Of a stretch of 64,000 bases of DNA, positions 1-9,200 are shown piece by piece. The stretch is taken from positions 1-64,000 of the forward strand of contig NZ_VCYH01000007.1 in the NCBI RefSeq assembly GCF_030464345.1, written 5' to 3'. Position 1 is the stretch's first letter. Each line of letters opens with the position of its first letter. The position numbers were made by a program, and so were the translations under genes. The notes under the pieces were generated by a model, which saw nothing but the letters and a program-made list of their open reading frames with translations, was not told where the DNA came from and did no database searches. Origin of the DNA: Methanoculleus frigidifontis (GTDB lineage Archaea > Halobacteriota > Methanomicrobia > Methanomicrobiales > Methanoculleaceae).

Positions 1-130
1 CCGAGCGGTAGCTCTCGAGAAAATCCAAAAGAACCCCTAAAGGCAAGAGTTCAGGAAGAAAGCGGCTCAGCAGTGGCGGAACGAAAGAGCAAATCCTTGA
101 TGGAAGAGAGGGTTAATCGCAATTCTCTTA
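1..130 (+). pseudogene. Possible group II intron reverse transcriptase N-terminal remnant
   Basis: The frame is open from the window edge. Its last stretch (residues encoded at about 82-132, ending LMEERVNRNSLK) looks like the start of group II intron maturase/reverse transcriptases, which usually open with a 'LMExVxxRxNL' helix before the finger domain. The resemblance stops where an adenosylhomocysteinase frame begins, so the rest of the enzyme is missing. The reading frame continues to 453 only as an out-of-frame run through the neighbouring gene. A second, clearer reverse-transcriptase scrap lies at 47,653-47,760, so such introns have been active in this genome. The call rests on a short stretch recognised by eye, and another source is possible. 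Confidence 0.35.
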
Positions 131-325
131 AGTTTCGCGGTCCAGGCGCTCAGCTCCGAGTACATCGCCCGTGTCGGGGAGATGCTTCCAGGCGGTGTCT
201 ACGACGTTCCCGCCGAGCTCGACGAGATGATCGCGGGACTGAAACTGGCATCCCTCGGCATCACCATCGACACCCTGACAGCCGAGCAGGAGCACTACAT
301 GACCAGCTGGGACATCGGGACATAA
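128..325 (+). pseudogene. ahcY: Adenosylhomocysteinase, C-terminal fragment
   Basis: A frame ending in TAA at 323-325 encodes SFAVQALSSEYIARVGEML, then GGVYDVPAELDEMIAGLKLA, and finishes LTAEQEHYMTSWDIGT. This is the conserved end of S-adenosyl-L-homocysteine hydrolase, the enzyme that splits SAH into adenosine and homocysteine after methyl transfer. About 65 residues of a protein of more than 400 are present. The frame is closed upstream by a TGA at 98-100, and residues before about 128 do not match the family, so the 5' part is absent here. Either the gene was broken by an element insertion or deletion, or the 5' exon lies beyond the window. As drawn it is not a functional gene. Confidence 0.75.
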
Positions 326-537
326 TGTTCCCGGATGTCCGTATTTCTCATATTTTTTCTTTTGAAACAGCTCGTTGCAGTCCAGGCGGAAGCGCCGGGT
401 TCATGTCTGCGTCTGCACTGAATCGCGACTGCACAGCCCCCCATCCTCATTAATCAGATTTCATTAATACGGCGGAATTGCGAAAGGGGCGCCGTCCGAA
501 GTAAAGATTATTTCATTAACTAACTCTCAATGTATAG

Positions 538-549
538 TTATTTAAATAA
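538..549 (+). promoter_or_regulatory. Palindromic AT-rich promoter element upstream of modA
   Basis: TTATTTAAATAA is a perfect palindrome 46 bp before the modA start in otherwise GC-rich sequence. It fits an archaeal TATA box with transcription starting near 575, just before the GAGGGG ribosome-binding site. The palindrome could also be an operator for a metal-responsive repressor, which is inference. The rest of the 326-595 gap shows no gene. Confidence 0.5.
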
Positions 550-595
550 TATCAATTGACACCTATCTGGTATACACAGAAAAGAGGGGTCTCCT

Positions 596-1432
596 ATGAA
601 GTTTCATGGTAACAGTATACTGCTGGTGTCGGCCCTCCTGATCGTAGCCGCACTCATGGCTGCAGGCTGCACCGGCACGACGGAGGCGCCGCCCTCCGAA
701 GAACAGACGACACTGACTGTTTTTACCGCCGCATCCCTGACCGGTGCCTTTACCGATATCGGAAAGGCTTACGAGTCTCAGAATCCGGGTCTGAAGATCG
801 ATCTCGTCTTCGATGGCTCGCAGGCGCTTCGAACGCAGATCGAGCAGGGAGCATCTCCTGACGTCTTCGTCTCGGCGAACGTCAAGCACATGAAGGCGCT
901 CGAGGTCGCCGGGTTCATGGACAACGAAACCGTGGAGCTCTTCGTTGAAAACTCCGTGGCGGTCATCGTCCCCGTTGACAATCCGGCGAACATCACGACC
1001 CTTACCGACCTCGCAAACCCCGGCGTGAAGCTTGTCATCGGCACCAAAGACGTGCCGTTCGGCTCGTACACCCGCCAGGTGCTCGATAAGATGGCGAACA
1101 GCTCCGCCTACGGTGCCGAGTACAGAGAGGCCGTGATGGGCAACGTTATCTCCGAGGAGACGGCGGTGAGCTCCGTCGTGCCGAAGCTGACGCTTGGCGA
1201 AGCGGATGCCGCCTTCGTCTACAAATCCGATATCAAGCAGGAATACCGCGACGAACTCACCCGGATAGACATCCCGGCCGAGTATAACGTCGTCGCACAG
1301 TATCCGCTCGGAATCCTTGCCGAGTCACAGCAGAAAGACGCCGCGGCAGCGTTCGTTGCGTTCGTGCGCGGCACTGACGGCAGTGGCATCCTGACAGAGT
1401 ATGGATTCGATCCGATACCGCAAGGCCAGTAA
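596..1432 (+). CDS. modA: Molybdate ABC transporter substrate-binding lipoprotein
   Basis: Captures molybdate (or tungstate) outside the cell and delivers it to the ModB/ModC importer, which supplies the metal for formylmethanofuran dehydrogenase and formate dehydrogenase. The 278-residue protein has a hydrophobic signal with a lipobox-like AAGC at about residues 22-25, a Thr/Pro/Glu linker, and the family opening LTVFTAASLTGAFTDIGKAY, followed by FDGSQALRTQIEQGASPDVF, which carries the oxyanion-binding loops. Length is normal. The start is preceded by GAGGGG. The ModA-type opening argues against the archaeal WtpA class, though tungstate specificity cannot be excluded. First gene of a modABC operon; its 3' end overlaps modB. 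Confidence 0.9.
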   Translation: MKFHGNSILLVSALLIVAALMAAGCTGTTEAPPSEEQTTLTVFTAASLTGAFTDIGKAYESQNPGLKIDLVFDGSQALRTQIEQGASPDVFVSANVKHMKALEVAGFMDNETVELFVENSVAVIVPVDNPANITTLTDLANPGVKLVIGTKDVPFGSYTRQVLDKMANSSAYGAEYREAVMGNVISEETAVSSVVPKLTLGEADAAFVYKSDIKQEYRDELTRIDIPAEYNVVAQYPLGILAESQQKDAAAAFVAFVRGTDGSGILTEYGFDPIPQGQ

Positions 1433-2243
1433 CTTCGTCAGGGATATCTCCTGGAGGCAGGTGCGCCGAACAGGGCTCACCCTTCTCCTCATTCTCCTTC
1501 TGGCCTTATTTCTCCTCTTCGTCACGGTACCAATAGCCTCGCTCTTCCTCCGGATCACTCCCGAGGCGTTCTTCAGATCGCTTGCGGAACCGGTGGTGCT
1601 CGACGCCCTGGCGCTCTCGCTCCTCACCGCAGCGATCAGCACGGTGATCGTCATCCTCTTCGGAACGCCGCTCTCCTACATCAACGCACGGAGGGAGTAC
1701 AGAGGCAAGGAGCTCGTCGATACCCTCACCGACCTTCCGATCGTCCTCCCGCCCGCGGTGGCCGGCATCGCCCTCCTGATGGCCTTCGGGCGGCGGGGCG
1801 TTGTCGGGGAGTATCTCGACGCCTTCGGGATCCAGATCGCGTTTACCACGTTTGCTGTTATCTTAGCGCAGGTCTTCGTCGCCTCACCCTTCTATATCCG
1901 GCAGGCACGGGCGAGCTTCGAGGCGGTCGATCGGATCTACGAGGATGCTGCCCGGACACTCGGGGCGTCCCGGCTGCGGGTGCTCCTCCGCGTCACCGTG
2001 CCCATCGCCTGGGCCGGTCTCGTCTCCGGAGCCATCCTGACCTTTGCCAGGGCGCTCGGTGAGTTCGGTGCGACGATCATGTTCGCCGGCAACTACCAGG
2101 GCAGGACGCAGACGATGCCGCTTGCGATCTACACGACGATGCAGGGGAACATCTACGACGCCATCAGCCTTGCGATTCTTCTCGTGATCATCTCGTTCGC
2201 CGTTATCCTGGCGGTCAAGTTCGTTACCCGGAGGAAGACCTGA
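1401..2243 (+). CDS. modB: Molybdate ABC transporter permease
   Basis: Membrane channel of the molybdate importer. The protein is strongly hydrophobic with about six membrane segments, and it carries the permease EAA loop (ARTLGASRLRVLLRVTVPIA) that docks on the ATPase. The open frame starts at ATG 1401 inside modA, but an in-frame GTG at 1461 sits behind a good TGGAGG site and gives an N-terminus beginning directly at the first membrane helix, so it may be the true start. The stop and the modC start overlap (TGATG), which implies translational coupling. Confidence 0.9.
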   Translation: MDSIRYRKASNFVRDISWRQVRRTGLTLLLILLLALFLLFVTVPIASLFLRITPEAFFRSLAEPVVLDALALSLLTAAISTVIVILFGTPLSYINARREYRGKELVDTLTDLPIVLPPAVAGIALLMAFGRRGVVGEYLDAFGIQIAFTTFAVILAQVFVASPFYIRQARASFEAVDRIYEDAARTLGASRLRVLLRVTVPIAWAGLVSGAILTFARALGEFGATIMFAGNYQGRTQTMPLAIYTTMQGNIYDAISLAILLVIISFAVILAVKFVTRRKT

Positions 2244-2983
2244 TGCTCTCTGTCGATGCCGGAAAACAACTCCGTGACTTCTCTCTTGAGCTCTCCCTCA
2301 CCATTCGTGAACGTGAGACGCTCGTTCTCATCGGGGAGAACGGGGCGGGCAAGTCAACTGTCCTGAACCTCATCTCGGGTATCCTCTCTCCTGACCGCGG
2401 GGAGATAACGCTCGCCGGGCGGACGCTCTTCTCCGACAGGCTCGGGATCGATATGCCGACCGAGGAGCGGAAGATCGGCCATCTTTTCCAGTCCTATGCT
2501 CTCTTCCCGCACCTGTCGGTCTTTGAGAACATTGCCTTCGGTCTCCGGTGCCGGAAGATCCCGAAAGCCGAGATCGCCGAGCGTGTCGCCGGGCAGCTCG
2601 CGGCGCTGCACCTTGCCGACCTTGCGGACGTCAATGTCGGCAGGCTCTCGGGCGGGCAGCGCCAGCGGGTGGCCCTCGCCCGCTCGCTCGTCCTGCAGCC
2701 CGACCTGCTGCTCCTCGACGAACCGCTCGCAGCCGTCGACGTCCGGGCTCAGGGCGGGATGCGCCGCGAGCTTCGAAACCGGATCCGGCAGGCCGGTATT
2801 CCCTGTATCATTGTCACTCATAACCTCAAAGACGCTCTTGAACTCGGCGATCGCGTCTGTCTTCTCGAAGCGGGAAAAGTGGTCCTGGAGGGAACGCCCG
2901 ATGAGGTGCTGCAGTCGCGTGAGAACGCGTTTATCGCGAGTTTTGCCTGCGAATGCCAGCATGATGCCGGAAACAGCTACTGA
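2243..2983 (+). CDS. modC: Molybdate ABC transporter ATP-binding protein
   Basis: Cytoplasmic ATPase that drives molybdate import. Visible motifs are Walker A (GENGAGKST, about residues 32-40), the Q-loop in HLFQSYALFPHLSVFENIAF, the signature LSGGQRQRVALARSL, Walker B LLLLDEPLAAVD, and the switch histidine in IIVTHNL. At 246 residues it ends soon after the nucleotide-binding domain and lacks the C-terminal TOBE/MOP regulatory domain of longer bacterial ModC proteins, so transport is probably not trans-inhibited by bound oxyanion through this subunit. It overlaps modB by one base and faces the convergent glycosylase gene. Confidence 0.88.
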   Translation: MLSVDAGKQLRDFSLELSLTIRERETLVLIGENGAGKSTVLNLISGILSPDRGEITLAGRTLFSDRLGIDMPTEERKIGHLFQSYALFPHLSVFENIAFGLRCRKIPKAEIAERVAGQLAALHLADLADVNVGRLSGGQRQRVALARSLVLQPDLLLLDEPLAAVDVRAQGGMRRELRNRIRQAGIPCIIVTHNLKDALELGDRVCLLEAGKVVLEGTPDEVLQSRENAFIASFACECQHDAGNSY

Positions 2984-3000
2984 AGTTTCCTTCCTCCTCC

Positions 3001-3843
3001 TCACCCCTCCCGGACGCAGTAGAGATACTCCTGGGCGTAACCAGCGTACTCACCGAAGTACTCCCGTGCAAACCGCCGGATCCGGTCGTACTCCTTCGGG
3101 GTGCACGCTGTGCCCTGGAGGTCCGGCAGGTATGTCTGCGCCACGATCCGCCGTATCCAGACATCGACCGGGAACGCCTCGAAGAACCCGAACGCAAAGA
3201 GGAGGACACAGTCCGCCGCCTTTGGTCCGACACCGCGAAGCCGCATCAGTTCCGTTCGGGCCTCCTCAAACGGCAGCGATGCGATGGTTTCAGCCCAGTC
3301 CGGGTGCCGGACGGCGAACGCCGCAGCTTCGCAGACGGCGCTCGTCCGGTAGCCGAGCTTGCAGTCCCACAGGTCGGTGTGGCAGACGCCGGCGAGCGCT
3401 TCCGGCGCCGGGAACGTATATGCGGTGCCGAACGGGCCTTCGATCGGGGTGCCGTAACGTTCCGCCATCAGGAAGACCCGCCGTTTTACCGCCGGGATAT
3501 TGGTGTTCGTGGCGCAGATATAGGAGACGAGGCACTCCCACGGCTGCTGGCGGACTATCCGAAGGCCGCAGCAGCACCGGATCGCGTCATGGATGGCCGG
3601 GTCGCGATCGATCGAGGCGAGGATGGCGGGAAGGTCCTGGTCGAGCCGGAAGTAGTCCCGAATACGCGCTTCGTCCCCACCGTGGAACGTCAGGCTGCTG
3701 CCGTCCTGCCGTATCCGGATCGCCGTATCGCCGACGATGCCCTGCCACCACCCCGCACGCAGCTCCCAGCGGAACGCCTGGCCGCAGGAGAGCGTCCGCT
3801 CGAGATCGAACGGCTGGTCCGGGCGGAGTCTGATCGTCGTCAT
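3001..3843 (-). CDS. ogg: 8-oxoguanine DNA glycosylase/AP lyase (OGG1 type)
   Basis: Base-excision repair enzyme that removes 8-oxoguanine and cuts the abasic site by beta-elimination. The N-terminal region (about 1-100) matches the OGG N-domain, with SCGQAFRWE near residue 20. The C-terminal half is the HhH-GPD domain, with LRGVGPKAADC holding the catalytic lysine (Lys208) and PVDVWI holding the catalytic aspartate (Asp227). At 280 residues it resembles OGG1-type enzymes rather than the shorter archaeal Ogg2 or AGOG classes. It is convergent with modC (17 bp gap) and lies downstream of nifB on the same strand, but the 63-bp gap does not prove an operon. Confidence 0.88.
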   Translation of the reverse strand: MTTIRLRPDQPFDLERTLSCGQAFRWELRAGWWQGIVGDTAIRIRQDGSSLTFHGGDEARIRDYFRLDQDLPAILASIDRDPAIHDAIRCCCGLRIVRQQPWECLVSYICATNTNIPAVKRRVFLMAERYGTPIEGPFGTAYTFPAPEALAGVCHTDLWDCKLGYRTSAVCEAAAFAVRHPDWAETIASLPFEEARTELMRLRGVGPKAADCVLLFAFGFFEAFPVDVWIRRIVAQTYLPDLQGTACTPKEYDRIRRFAREYFGEYAGYAQEYLYCVREG

Positions 3844-3906
3844 GGTGTCGTGAGAGCCCTGTCGCGTTTCGTGACCGGGCGGTAAAAGAGTATGGGGCGA
3901 AAGAGA

Positions 3907-4818
3907 TCACTCTTCGGTTTTTTCGCTTCGGTAGAGGCAGGACTGCACGTCCTGGCCGAGCTTGCCGATCGCGTCCGACCGGCAGCGGGCGCAATGCCGC
4001 ATCTGCTTGATGTAGGGAGCGCAGGCATCCTGCATCTCCCGCTTCTCCTTCGGTGTCGGCGGGGTGATGTCGGCGAACTTGTACTGCGGGATGAGCGGGA
4101 TGACGTTGAAGGTATACGCACCCATCTCGCTCACCCTCTTTGCGATCTCCACGATGTGGTCGTCGTTGATCCCCGGGATGTACACCGTGTTGATCTTGAC
4201 GAACATCTTCTTTGCGACCGCCATCTCGATGCCCTTCAGCTGCTGGGAGAGGAGGATATCTGCAGCCTCCCGGCCGTGGTACGTCTTCCCCTGGTAGGTG
4301 ACATGCGAGACGATCTTCTCCCCGATCTCCGGGTCGACGGCGTTGAGGGTCACGGTCACGTTGCCGACGCCGTAGCGGTCGAGTTCCTCGATCGACTCGG
4401 GGAGCAGAAGGCCGTTTGTGCTGATGCACATGATGAGCTTCGGGAACTCCTCATGCACCAGCCTCAGCGCCTCGAATGTCTCTTTGTTTGCGAGCGGCTC
4501 TCCCGGCCCGGCAATGCCGATGACCTTGACGTACGGGTATTCCTTCACGACGCGCCGGACAAGATACAGAGCCTCCTCCGGTGTGAGCACCCTGCTGGTC
4601 ACACCCGGGCGGCTCTCGTTGACGCAGTCGTAGTCCCGGACGCAGTAGTTGCACTGGATATTGCATTTCGGGGCAACCGGAAGATGGCACCTGCCGAAGG
4701 CGTGGCACGCCTTTTCAGAATAGCAGGGATGTTCGGCGATCTTGCGCATCTGCTCCGGGTCGTACGGAACCTCCCTGCCGTTGATCAGGGTAGTGGGATT
4801 TTCTTCTTCGGCAGCCAT
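3907..4818 (-). CDS. nifB: NifB-type radical SAM protein
   Basis: Radical SAM enzyme that fuses Fe-S clusters into the carbide-containing NifB cofactor, the precursor of the nitrogenase cofactor. The 304-residue protein has the radical SAM cysteine triad KCNIQCNYC (Cys52, Cys56, Cys59), then VIGIAGPGEPLANKETFEAL and ISTNGLLLPE, all typical of NifB, and a C-terminal pair of cysteines (HCARCRSDAIG). It lacks the NifX-like C-terminal domain, as archaeal NifB proteins do. The chosen start gives MAAEEENP; a longer frame to 4,890 has no family resemblance. No nif structural genes are visible in the window, so it either serves a distant nif cluster or a stand-alone role. Confidence 0.88.
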   Translation of the reverse strand: MAAEEENPTTLINGREVPYDPEQMRKIAEHPCYSEKACHAFGRCHLPVAPKCNIQCNYCVRDYDCVNESRPGVTSRVLTPEEALYLVRRVVKEYPYVKVIGIAGPGEPLANKETFEALRLVHEEFPKLIMCISTNGLLLPESIEELDRYGVGNVTVTLNAVDPEIGEKIVSHVTYQGKTYHGREAADILLSQQLKGIEMAVAKKMFVKINTVYIPGINDDHIVEIAKRVSEMGAYTFNVIPLIPQYKFADITPPTPKEKREMQDACAPYIKQMRHCARCRSDAIGKLGQDVQSCLYRSEKTEE

Positions 4819-4886
4819 GTATGGTACACTATTCCCACTGAAGGGTAAAATAGTATTTGGGATCCGGCACTGTTCCCGCGGCCTGC

Positions 4887-6098
4887 TCACTGGTTCGTAC
4901 GTGCCGGCGGCTGTTCTGCCCGTTCGTGTGTCAGTTCCAGGATGCCGGCATCGCGATCAGCCTTCCGGACGGCAGCGGTGTTCCGGTCGAGGATGATCTG
5001 CAGATCCGGTACGACGAGGTACACCGGGAAGAACCCGAAGAGGTCGTGATACTCCGTCTTGTAGACACGGAGGCGGAGGTATCCAACGCTCATGGCTCTG
5101 ATGTCGGCGGCGATGCTGTCATCCGCCCCGCCGCTCCCCTGCACCGACGCTGCAAGGCCGTCAAGACGCGTGAGGAGATGGTCTCTGAGCGTCTGGATCT
5201 TGTCGTCGCCGATCTGCAGGAGGAGCTGCTTGCTGTAGGCTCCCTGCAGGTACCGGGCGATGATCACCTGGGAGAGGAAGATCAGAGCGGTGGGCAGGAT
5301 ATTCCACCCGAGCGAGTAATCGATCGAGTCGAGGAAGTTGTTCAGCGTCATGCCGGGGAGAAGCATCGCGGATATGACCAGGATCCCGGAGAGTGCCCCG
5401 AGTGCTCCGACCAGCAGGACCACCCGCAGTCCGGCACGCCACCCCGTCCGGATCTTCTTCCGGGCATCCTGGCTCATGCCGATGATGGACTTTGAGAACC
5501 GGCTGTGATAGGGCTTCATATGCCATATTGCTGCGTAAAAGACGATGATCGCCAGTGACTGCAGCGTTATCAGAATGGCGGCGCCCGGCTCGAGTGAACC
5601 TGCGATGAATCCGCTGTAGAGCGAGAAGAGGATGTTGATGCCGTAGATGAGGCCGAATCCAATGGCAAGCGGCTGGCTGTTGATGAAGAATACGTCCCAG
5701 AGTACCTTTCCGATCGTCTTCGTCTGATCCGAACGTGAGTCTTTTGCTATCCCGATATCCCGGAGAAGGCCGACGAACTCGGTGATCGCGCCGGGGTCCG
5801 GGACGCTCATCTTCGAACGCTCCGTCGGGATCATCAGGATGAACGGATTCACCATATAGAGGATGAAACTCGAGATGATCCAGTAGAGCATGTACTGCGG
5901 GAGAAACAGCAGGAAGACAACGTTGCCGAGGACTGCTGCAAGGATAAACAGGCCTGTCCAGTGAAGCTTCTCATTGTATGCCAGAAGGCTGTTCTGCTTC
6001 TGTTCTTCGCGAGCAATCTCCTCCCGAACATTGCTGCGTAGGTTTTCAAGTTCCCTCAGATGCCTCTCAGTTATTTCCCTGTTCGGCAGCGGTATCAC
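4887..6098 (-). CDS. Polytopic membrane protein of unknown function
   Basis: I do not recognise the family. From a GTG at 6098 the protein is 403 residues: an N-terminal charged coiled-coil stretch (about 5-45, rich in Glu/Arg, NREITERHLRELENLRSNV), two adjacent membrane helices (about 45-90), a cytoplasmic segment, several more helices in the middle (NSQPLAIGFGLIYGINILFS onward), and a soluble tail ending in an Arg/Glu-rich stretch. The frame stays open to 6251, but a good TATA-like element (6125-6134) lies about 28 bp before the GTG, which fits a leaderless transcript starting there. It lies downstream of the sensor kinase on the same strand; a functional link is only suggested by proximity. 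Confidence 0.65.
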   Translation of the reverse strand: MIPLPNREITERHLRELENLRSNVREEIAREEQKQNSLLAYNEKLHWTGLFILAAVLGNVVFLLFLPQYMLYWIISSFILYMVNPFILMIPTERSKMSVPDPGAITEFVGLLRDIGIAKDSRSDQTKTIGKVLWDVFFINSQPLAIGFGLIYGINILFSLYSGFIAGSLEPGAAILITLQSLAIIVFYAAIWHMKPYHSRFSKSIIGMSQDARKKIRTGWRAGLRVVLLVGALGALSGILVISAMLLPGMTLNNFLDSIDYSLGWNILPTALIFLSQVIIARYLQGAYSKQLLLQIGDDKIQTLRDHLLTRLDGLAASVQGSGGADDSIAADIRAMSVGYLRLRVYKTEYHDLFGFFPVYLVVPDLQIILDRNTAAVRKADRDAGILELTHERAEQPPARTNQ

Positions 6099-6124
6099 CT
6101 GTAATAAAGAATGGTGTCCTGAAG

Positions 6125-6134
6125 GATATTTATC
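6125..6134 (-). promoter_or_regulatory. TATA-like box for the membrane protein gene
   Basis: Read on the minus strand the bases are GATAAATATC, followed 28 bp later by the in-frame GTG at 6098. This is the usual archaeal TATA-to-start distance for a leaderless mRNA and is the main reason for preferring that start. Confidence 0.45.
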
Positions 6135-6247
6135 ACCTGTCCTTGAGGCTCCATCCTCCGACGGTTGAACGTTTTTTCTTCGGGGATGCAGTGTGCAGGG
6201 AGGTTTTGGGGGCACGCCCGCACCGGCGATCCCACTCTGCAGGAAGT

Positions 6248-9200
6248 TCATGTGCCCGTGCCTCCGGTCCGATCCGCGATCACTCTGGCGATGAGTCTTG
6301 CCAGGTCTTCGATGCGGTAGGGCTTGGGCAGCACGTCGGTAAAACCGAATGCGGTGTGTTCGGCCATCACCGGATCGTTGCTGTACCCACTCGAGGCAAT
6401 CGCCGATATGCCCGGAGAGAACTCGCGGATCTCTGCAACCGCTTCTTTTCCGCCCATTCCGCCCGGGACTGTGAGGTCTGCAATCACCACGTCAAAGGGT
6501 ATTCCCGCATTCATGGCTTCCCGGTACCGGGCGACCATCTCCGCACCGTCACGGGTTACTTCTACGGAAAAGCCGTACTTTCTGAGCAGCTCCGGTATGA
6601 CCTGTAAAATCCCCTCGTCGTCATCCATCAGGAGGATCCTGCCCGTGCCGGTTATCCGGCTTGATTCAACCTCTTTTTCTGTGACAGGCGCTTTTTCGGA
6701 TGCCGGAAGGTAGATGGAAAATGCCGTGCCAGTACCCACTTCTGATTCCACGTCGAGTGCCCCGCCGTGGCGTTTTATGATGGAGAGAGTGGAGGCGAGG
6801 CCGAGACCGTTCCCGGTTTTCTTGGTGGTGAAGTAGGGATCAAAGATCTTTGAGAGGTTCTCGCGTGAGATCCCGGTGCCCTGGTCGCGGATCGTGATCC
6901 TGATGCACCGGCCGGGAGCCAGTCCCCACAGAGCATGGGCAAGGTCGACGTTCTCTGCCGTCACACTGATGACACCTCCTTCCGGCATTGCCTGATCGCC
7001 GTTGATGACGAGGTTCTGGATGACCTGACTGATCTGCCCCTCATCGACGTCGACGGGGTGAAGGTCGGACGCGATGGATATCTCGGGGCGTGATTTTGTT
7101 CCTCTCAGAACGAATTCCGTTGTTTCCCGGATGAGTTCTCCGATTTTGGCGGTCTGCTTCACCGGAGCCCCCCCTTTGGAGAAGGTGATGAGCTGGCGGG
7201 TGATCTGCCGGGCGCGGAGGGTGGCCTCTTCAGCCTCGGCCAGCCGTTCCTGAATGGGATCCTCCTCTTCCATCATCATCCTGGCGATCGTAATGTTGCC
7301 GGTGATGGCAGTGAGAATGTTATTGAAGTCATGGGCAATGCCACCCGCGAGCACGCCAACAGATTCGAGTTTCTGCGTCCGCAGGATCTCTTCTTCCCAC
7401 CGGAGCCGCTCTGAGATGTCCCGGAAGACGATGACCGTGCCGATGGGCTTTTTCCCGCGATCGCGTATCGGCGCTGCGGAGAGGACGACCGGGTGTTCTT
7501 CACCATTTCTGGCGACCAGGACAATCTGGTTTGCAAGATCGATGACCCGGTCTTCCCGGAGGACACGCTCTGCCGGGTCATCGATCGGATCGCGGCTCTG
7601 GGTGTGGATGAGCCGGAGAACCGTACGGAGGCTTTGCCCGATCGCATCCAGTTCCGGCCAACCGGTGTCCCGTGCTGCAAGGCTGTTGATGAGCACTACG
7701 TTTCCGCGGGTGTCGGTTGCGATAACACCGTCTGCGATCGATGCGAGCGTCACGGCGAGTCTCTCTTTCTCTTCGGCGAGGCGTTCTTCAACCAGCCGCC
7801 GATCCCGGATCTCCTGAAGGAGGTGGTCGTTTGCGGCTGAGAGCGCTTCTGTCCGCTGGTCGACGAGTTCCTCAAGGTGGTTGCGGTGGCGCTCGAGTTC
7901 CTCCTCCGCCCGTTTTCGATCGGTGATGTCGCGTGCGATCGCAAAGATGCCTGTTGGTGTTCCGTCCTCCCGCTGGACCTGTGTGCTCACCTCGAGGATG
8001 CGGCGATCTCCATCTTTTCCGATGATCTCCGTCTCAAGGGTGACTCTCTCATCGTTCTCCGGCCGATCTGAAAATTTCGCCTTGATCTCGGGAAGAAAAT
8101 GCGGGGGGATGAGCCTGGTGATCGGCATTCCCATCAGTTCATCGCGGGTGTAACCCGTAATCTGTTCGACCATCCGGTTTGCGGCAGTGATCCTGCCGCT
8201 GAAGCTGATCGTGAAGATGAGGTCTTTTGCGTCCTCTACAAGCCGGCTATACCGTTCTTCGCTGGTTGCCAGGCGTTTCCTCGATTGCATCAGCGAGTCG
8301 AGCATGCTGTTGACTGCGGCAGCGACCGATGTTATTTCGTCGTCTCCGTCCAGGGGCACCCGTGCCGAGAGTTCGCCTTCGTCCCCGATCTGCATGATCC
8401 TGGCGTTCAGGAGCGTCAGGCGGGAGAGTATTGTTTTTTCGAGGAGAAGCATGGTGACCGCGCCGAAGACCACAACGATCAGGAGGAGCGATATCAGGGG
8501 GTACTGCATCACCGCCATCCCCCGCTGGTAAATATCCCGCGGCATACCTGCCTTCAGCGTCAGGATGGGATCGCCGGAGATGTCATGGAGGAGTGCATAC
8601 CCGGCAACGGTCTCCCCTGAGAGCGGACTGACGACGACCTCATCCTCACTGTCGAGTAGAATCCTGTTTGCTGCAGTGTAATCATCCGGTATGAACGGTG
8701 CGGAGAGTTCGGCAATTCTGAGGGTGAGTTCCGTTCTTTCTGAGAGCTCTTCAAGTTCGCGCCCATCGAGGTACCGGCCGACAATGATGGTTCCGATGGT
8801 GCCCGCGTTGTTGCCTGAGGTAATGGGGCGCGAGGCGATGAGCATCGGCCCGGAGCTGAGCTGGACAATCCCGGAAAGCCCGCCTTCGGAATCCGCTTCA
8901 GGGTTTCTGGCAAGTTCGCTGCTGGAGAGCTGGGTGAGGAGACTCTTTGGTGTCGGCATCTGGTGCTGGTAGTCGAGATTGACGTATTTGTGATCCAGAA
9001 TCTGTCCTTTATCATTGGTGATCATCAATATGTTCAGATTCGACCCGGCGAACTTTTCATCGGGAAAATTGGTTGTGATGTATCCCGATTCCCCCTTTTC
9101 AACGAAAGCAACGGTCTCCTCTGCGCTTCCCCAGGCGTAGGCGATGGCATCGAGCTTGGCAATATCGCTGTTGATTGCATTCAGCGCCCGGTGGACATTC

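Noticed and set aside
73-453. A 126-codon frame as a full gene
   Set aside because: After about position 132 it is out of frame with the adenosylhomocysteinase end, so only the first part can be meaningful.
2496-3833. A 445-codon plus-strand open frame rich in Arg, Ser and Pro
   Set aside because: It is out of frame with modC and antisense to the glycosylase, both well supported; the composition is that of a GC shadow.
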